From Thermoprotei archaeon (GTDB taxonomy: Archaea; Thermoproteota; Thermoprotei_A; Sulfolobales; Ignisphaeraceae), in contig QMXA01000052.1 of NCBI GenBank assembly GCA_003661905.1, forward strand, positions 1 through 6,795: DNA of 6,795 nucleotides, written 5' to 3'. Of this stretch, positions 6,557-6,795 are shown piece after piece. Each line of letters opens with the position of its first letter. The first letter of the stretch is position 1. The notes under the pieces are model-generated. The model searched no databases. It was not told where the DNA came from and worked only from the letters and a program-made list of their open reading frames with translations. The translations under genes were made by a program, and so were the position numbers.

Positions 6557-6795
6557 ATGGCTTCTGAATTAATTGAGAAAGTTAGATCAATAAGTGGTAA
6601 GAATATTTATTCATGCTACCAATGTGGTATGTGCTCAGCGTCATGCCCCATGGCTCCTTTCATGGATCTACTACCACATCAAGTAATAAGATTACTACAG
6701 CTTGGAAATCCAGATGTAGTTAAAGTGAAATCCATATGGGTCTGTGTCTCTTGTATGACTTGTACTGATAGATGTCCTAGAAGAGTTGATCCAGG
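6557..6795 (+). CDS. hdrC: Heterodisulfide reductase-type subunit C (HdrC), 3'-truncated by the window edge
   Basis: HdrC is the two-cluster ferredoxin-like subunit that relays electrons from HdrA to HdrB. Seventy-nine residues are visible. They contain both cluster motifs: C20-YQ-C23-GM-C26-SAS-C30-P and C63-VS-C66-MT-C69-TDR-C73-P, separated by a helical linker with a family-like LLPHQVIRLLQLG. The full family length is about 180-200 aa, so more than half is missing beyond the edge. The ATG five bases after the mvhA stop is fixed by the SD overlapping that stop. Similar motifs occur in the GlpC/succinate dehydrogenase-type Fe-S families, but order and context make HdrC by far the best call. 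hdrB is expected next. Confidence 0.9.
   Translation, partial: MASELIEKVRSISGKNIYSCYQCGMCSASCPMAPFMDLLPHQVIRLLQLGNPDVVKVKSIWVCVSCMTCTDRCPRRVDP

Noticed and set aside
1..6795. CRISPR array, insertion sequence, tRNA/rRNA or long repeat
   Set aside because: No regularly spaced repeats, transposase motifs, terminal inverted repeats or RNA-gene signatures were seen; almost the whole window is protein coding.

Overview
The window is one densely packed, same-strand gene block from an AT-rich, anaerobic archaeon. Evidence for archaea: strong matches to the archaeal Shine-Dalgarno (SD) core GAGGTGAT at most gene junctions, a TATA box instead of -35/-10 elements before the first gene, heavy use of AGA/AGG for Arg and ATA for Ile, and the gene families themselves (methanogen-type HdrA, HdrC and MvhDGA). 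Codon style and an apparently leaderless first gene recall Thermoproteota/Korarchaeota-like thermophiles. The sequence alone does not fix the lineage, and no methanogenesis-specific gene is present.

Layout. Bases 1-194 hold a possible 3' end of an upstream gene (open frame stopping at 100) and a promoter with a TATA box at 163-169. Bases 195-1714 encode the alpha and beta subunits of an oxygen-sensitive class I (Fe-S) fumarate hydratase. After a 32-base gap comes a tight cluster: hdrA (1747-3681), mvhD (3684-4085), mvhG (4090-5079), mvhA (5076-6551) and the start of hdrC (6557 to the window edge). From hdrA on, gaps are 2, 4, -4 and 5 bases, so these genes are almost certainly co-transcribed. 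The whole window may be one operon starting at the fumarase promoter.

Function. MvhA/MvhG form a cytoplasmic group 3c [NiFe] hydrogenase that splits H2. MvhD passes the electrons to HdrA, whose FAD is the site of electron bifurcation in characterised homologues. One electron stream leaves through HdrC to HdrB (disulfide reduction) and the other reduces ferredoxin. HdrB is not in the window but is expected just downstream. Fumarase interconverts malate and fumarate. Its linkage to an Hdr-hydrogenase complex suggests a fumarate-succinate or thiol/disulfide branch, for example through a thiol:fumarate reductase whose disulfide product HdrB would recycle. That link is inference.

The main points for a second look are the fumarase start and leaderless promoter, the fumarase/Hdr-Mvh linkage, the compact hdrA-mvhDGA-hdrC arrangement without the mvhB polyferredoxin gene, and two departures from hydrogenase signature motifs in MvhA. 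I saw no mobile element, CRISPR array, RNA gene or long repeat.
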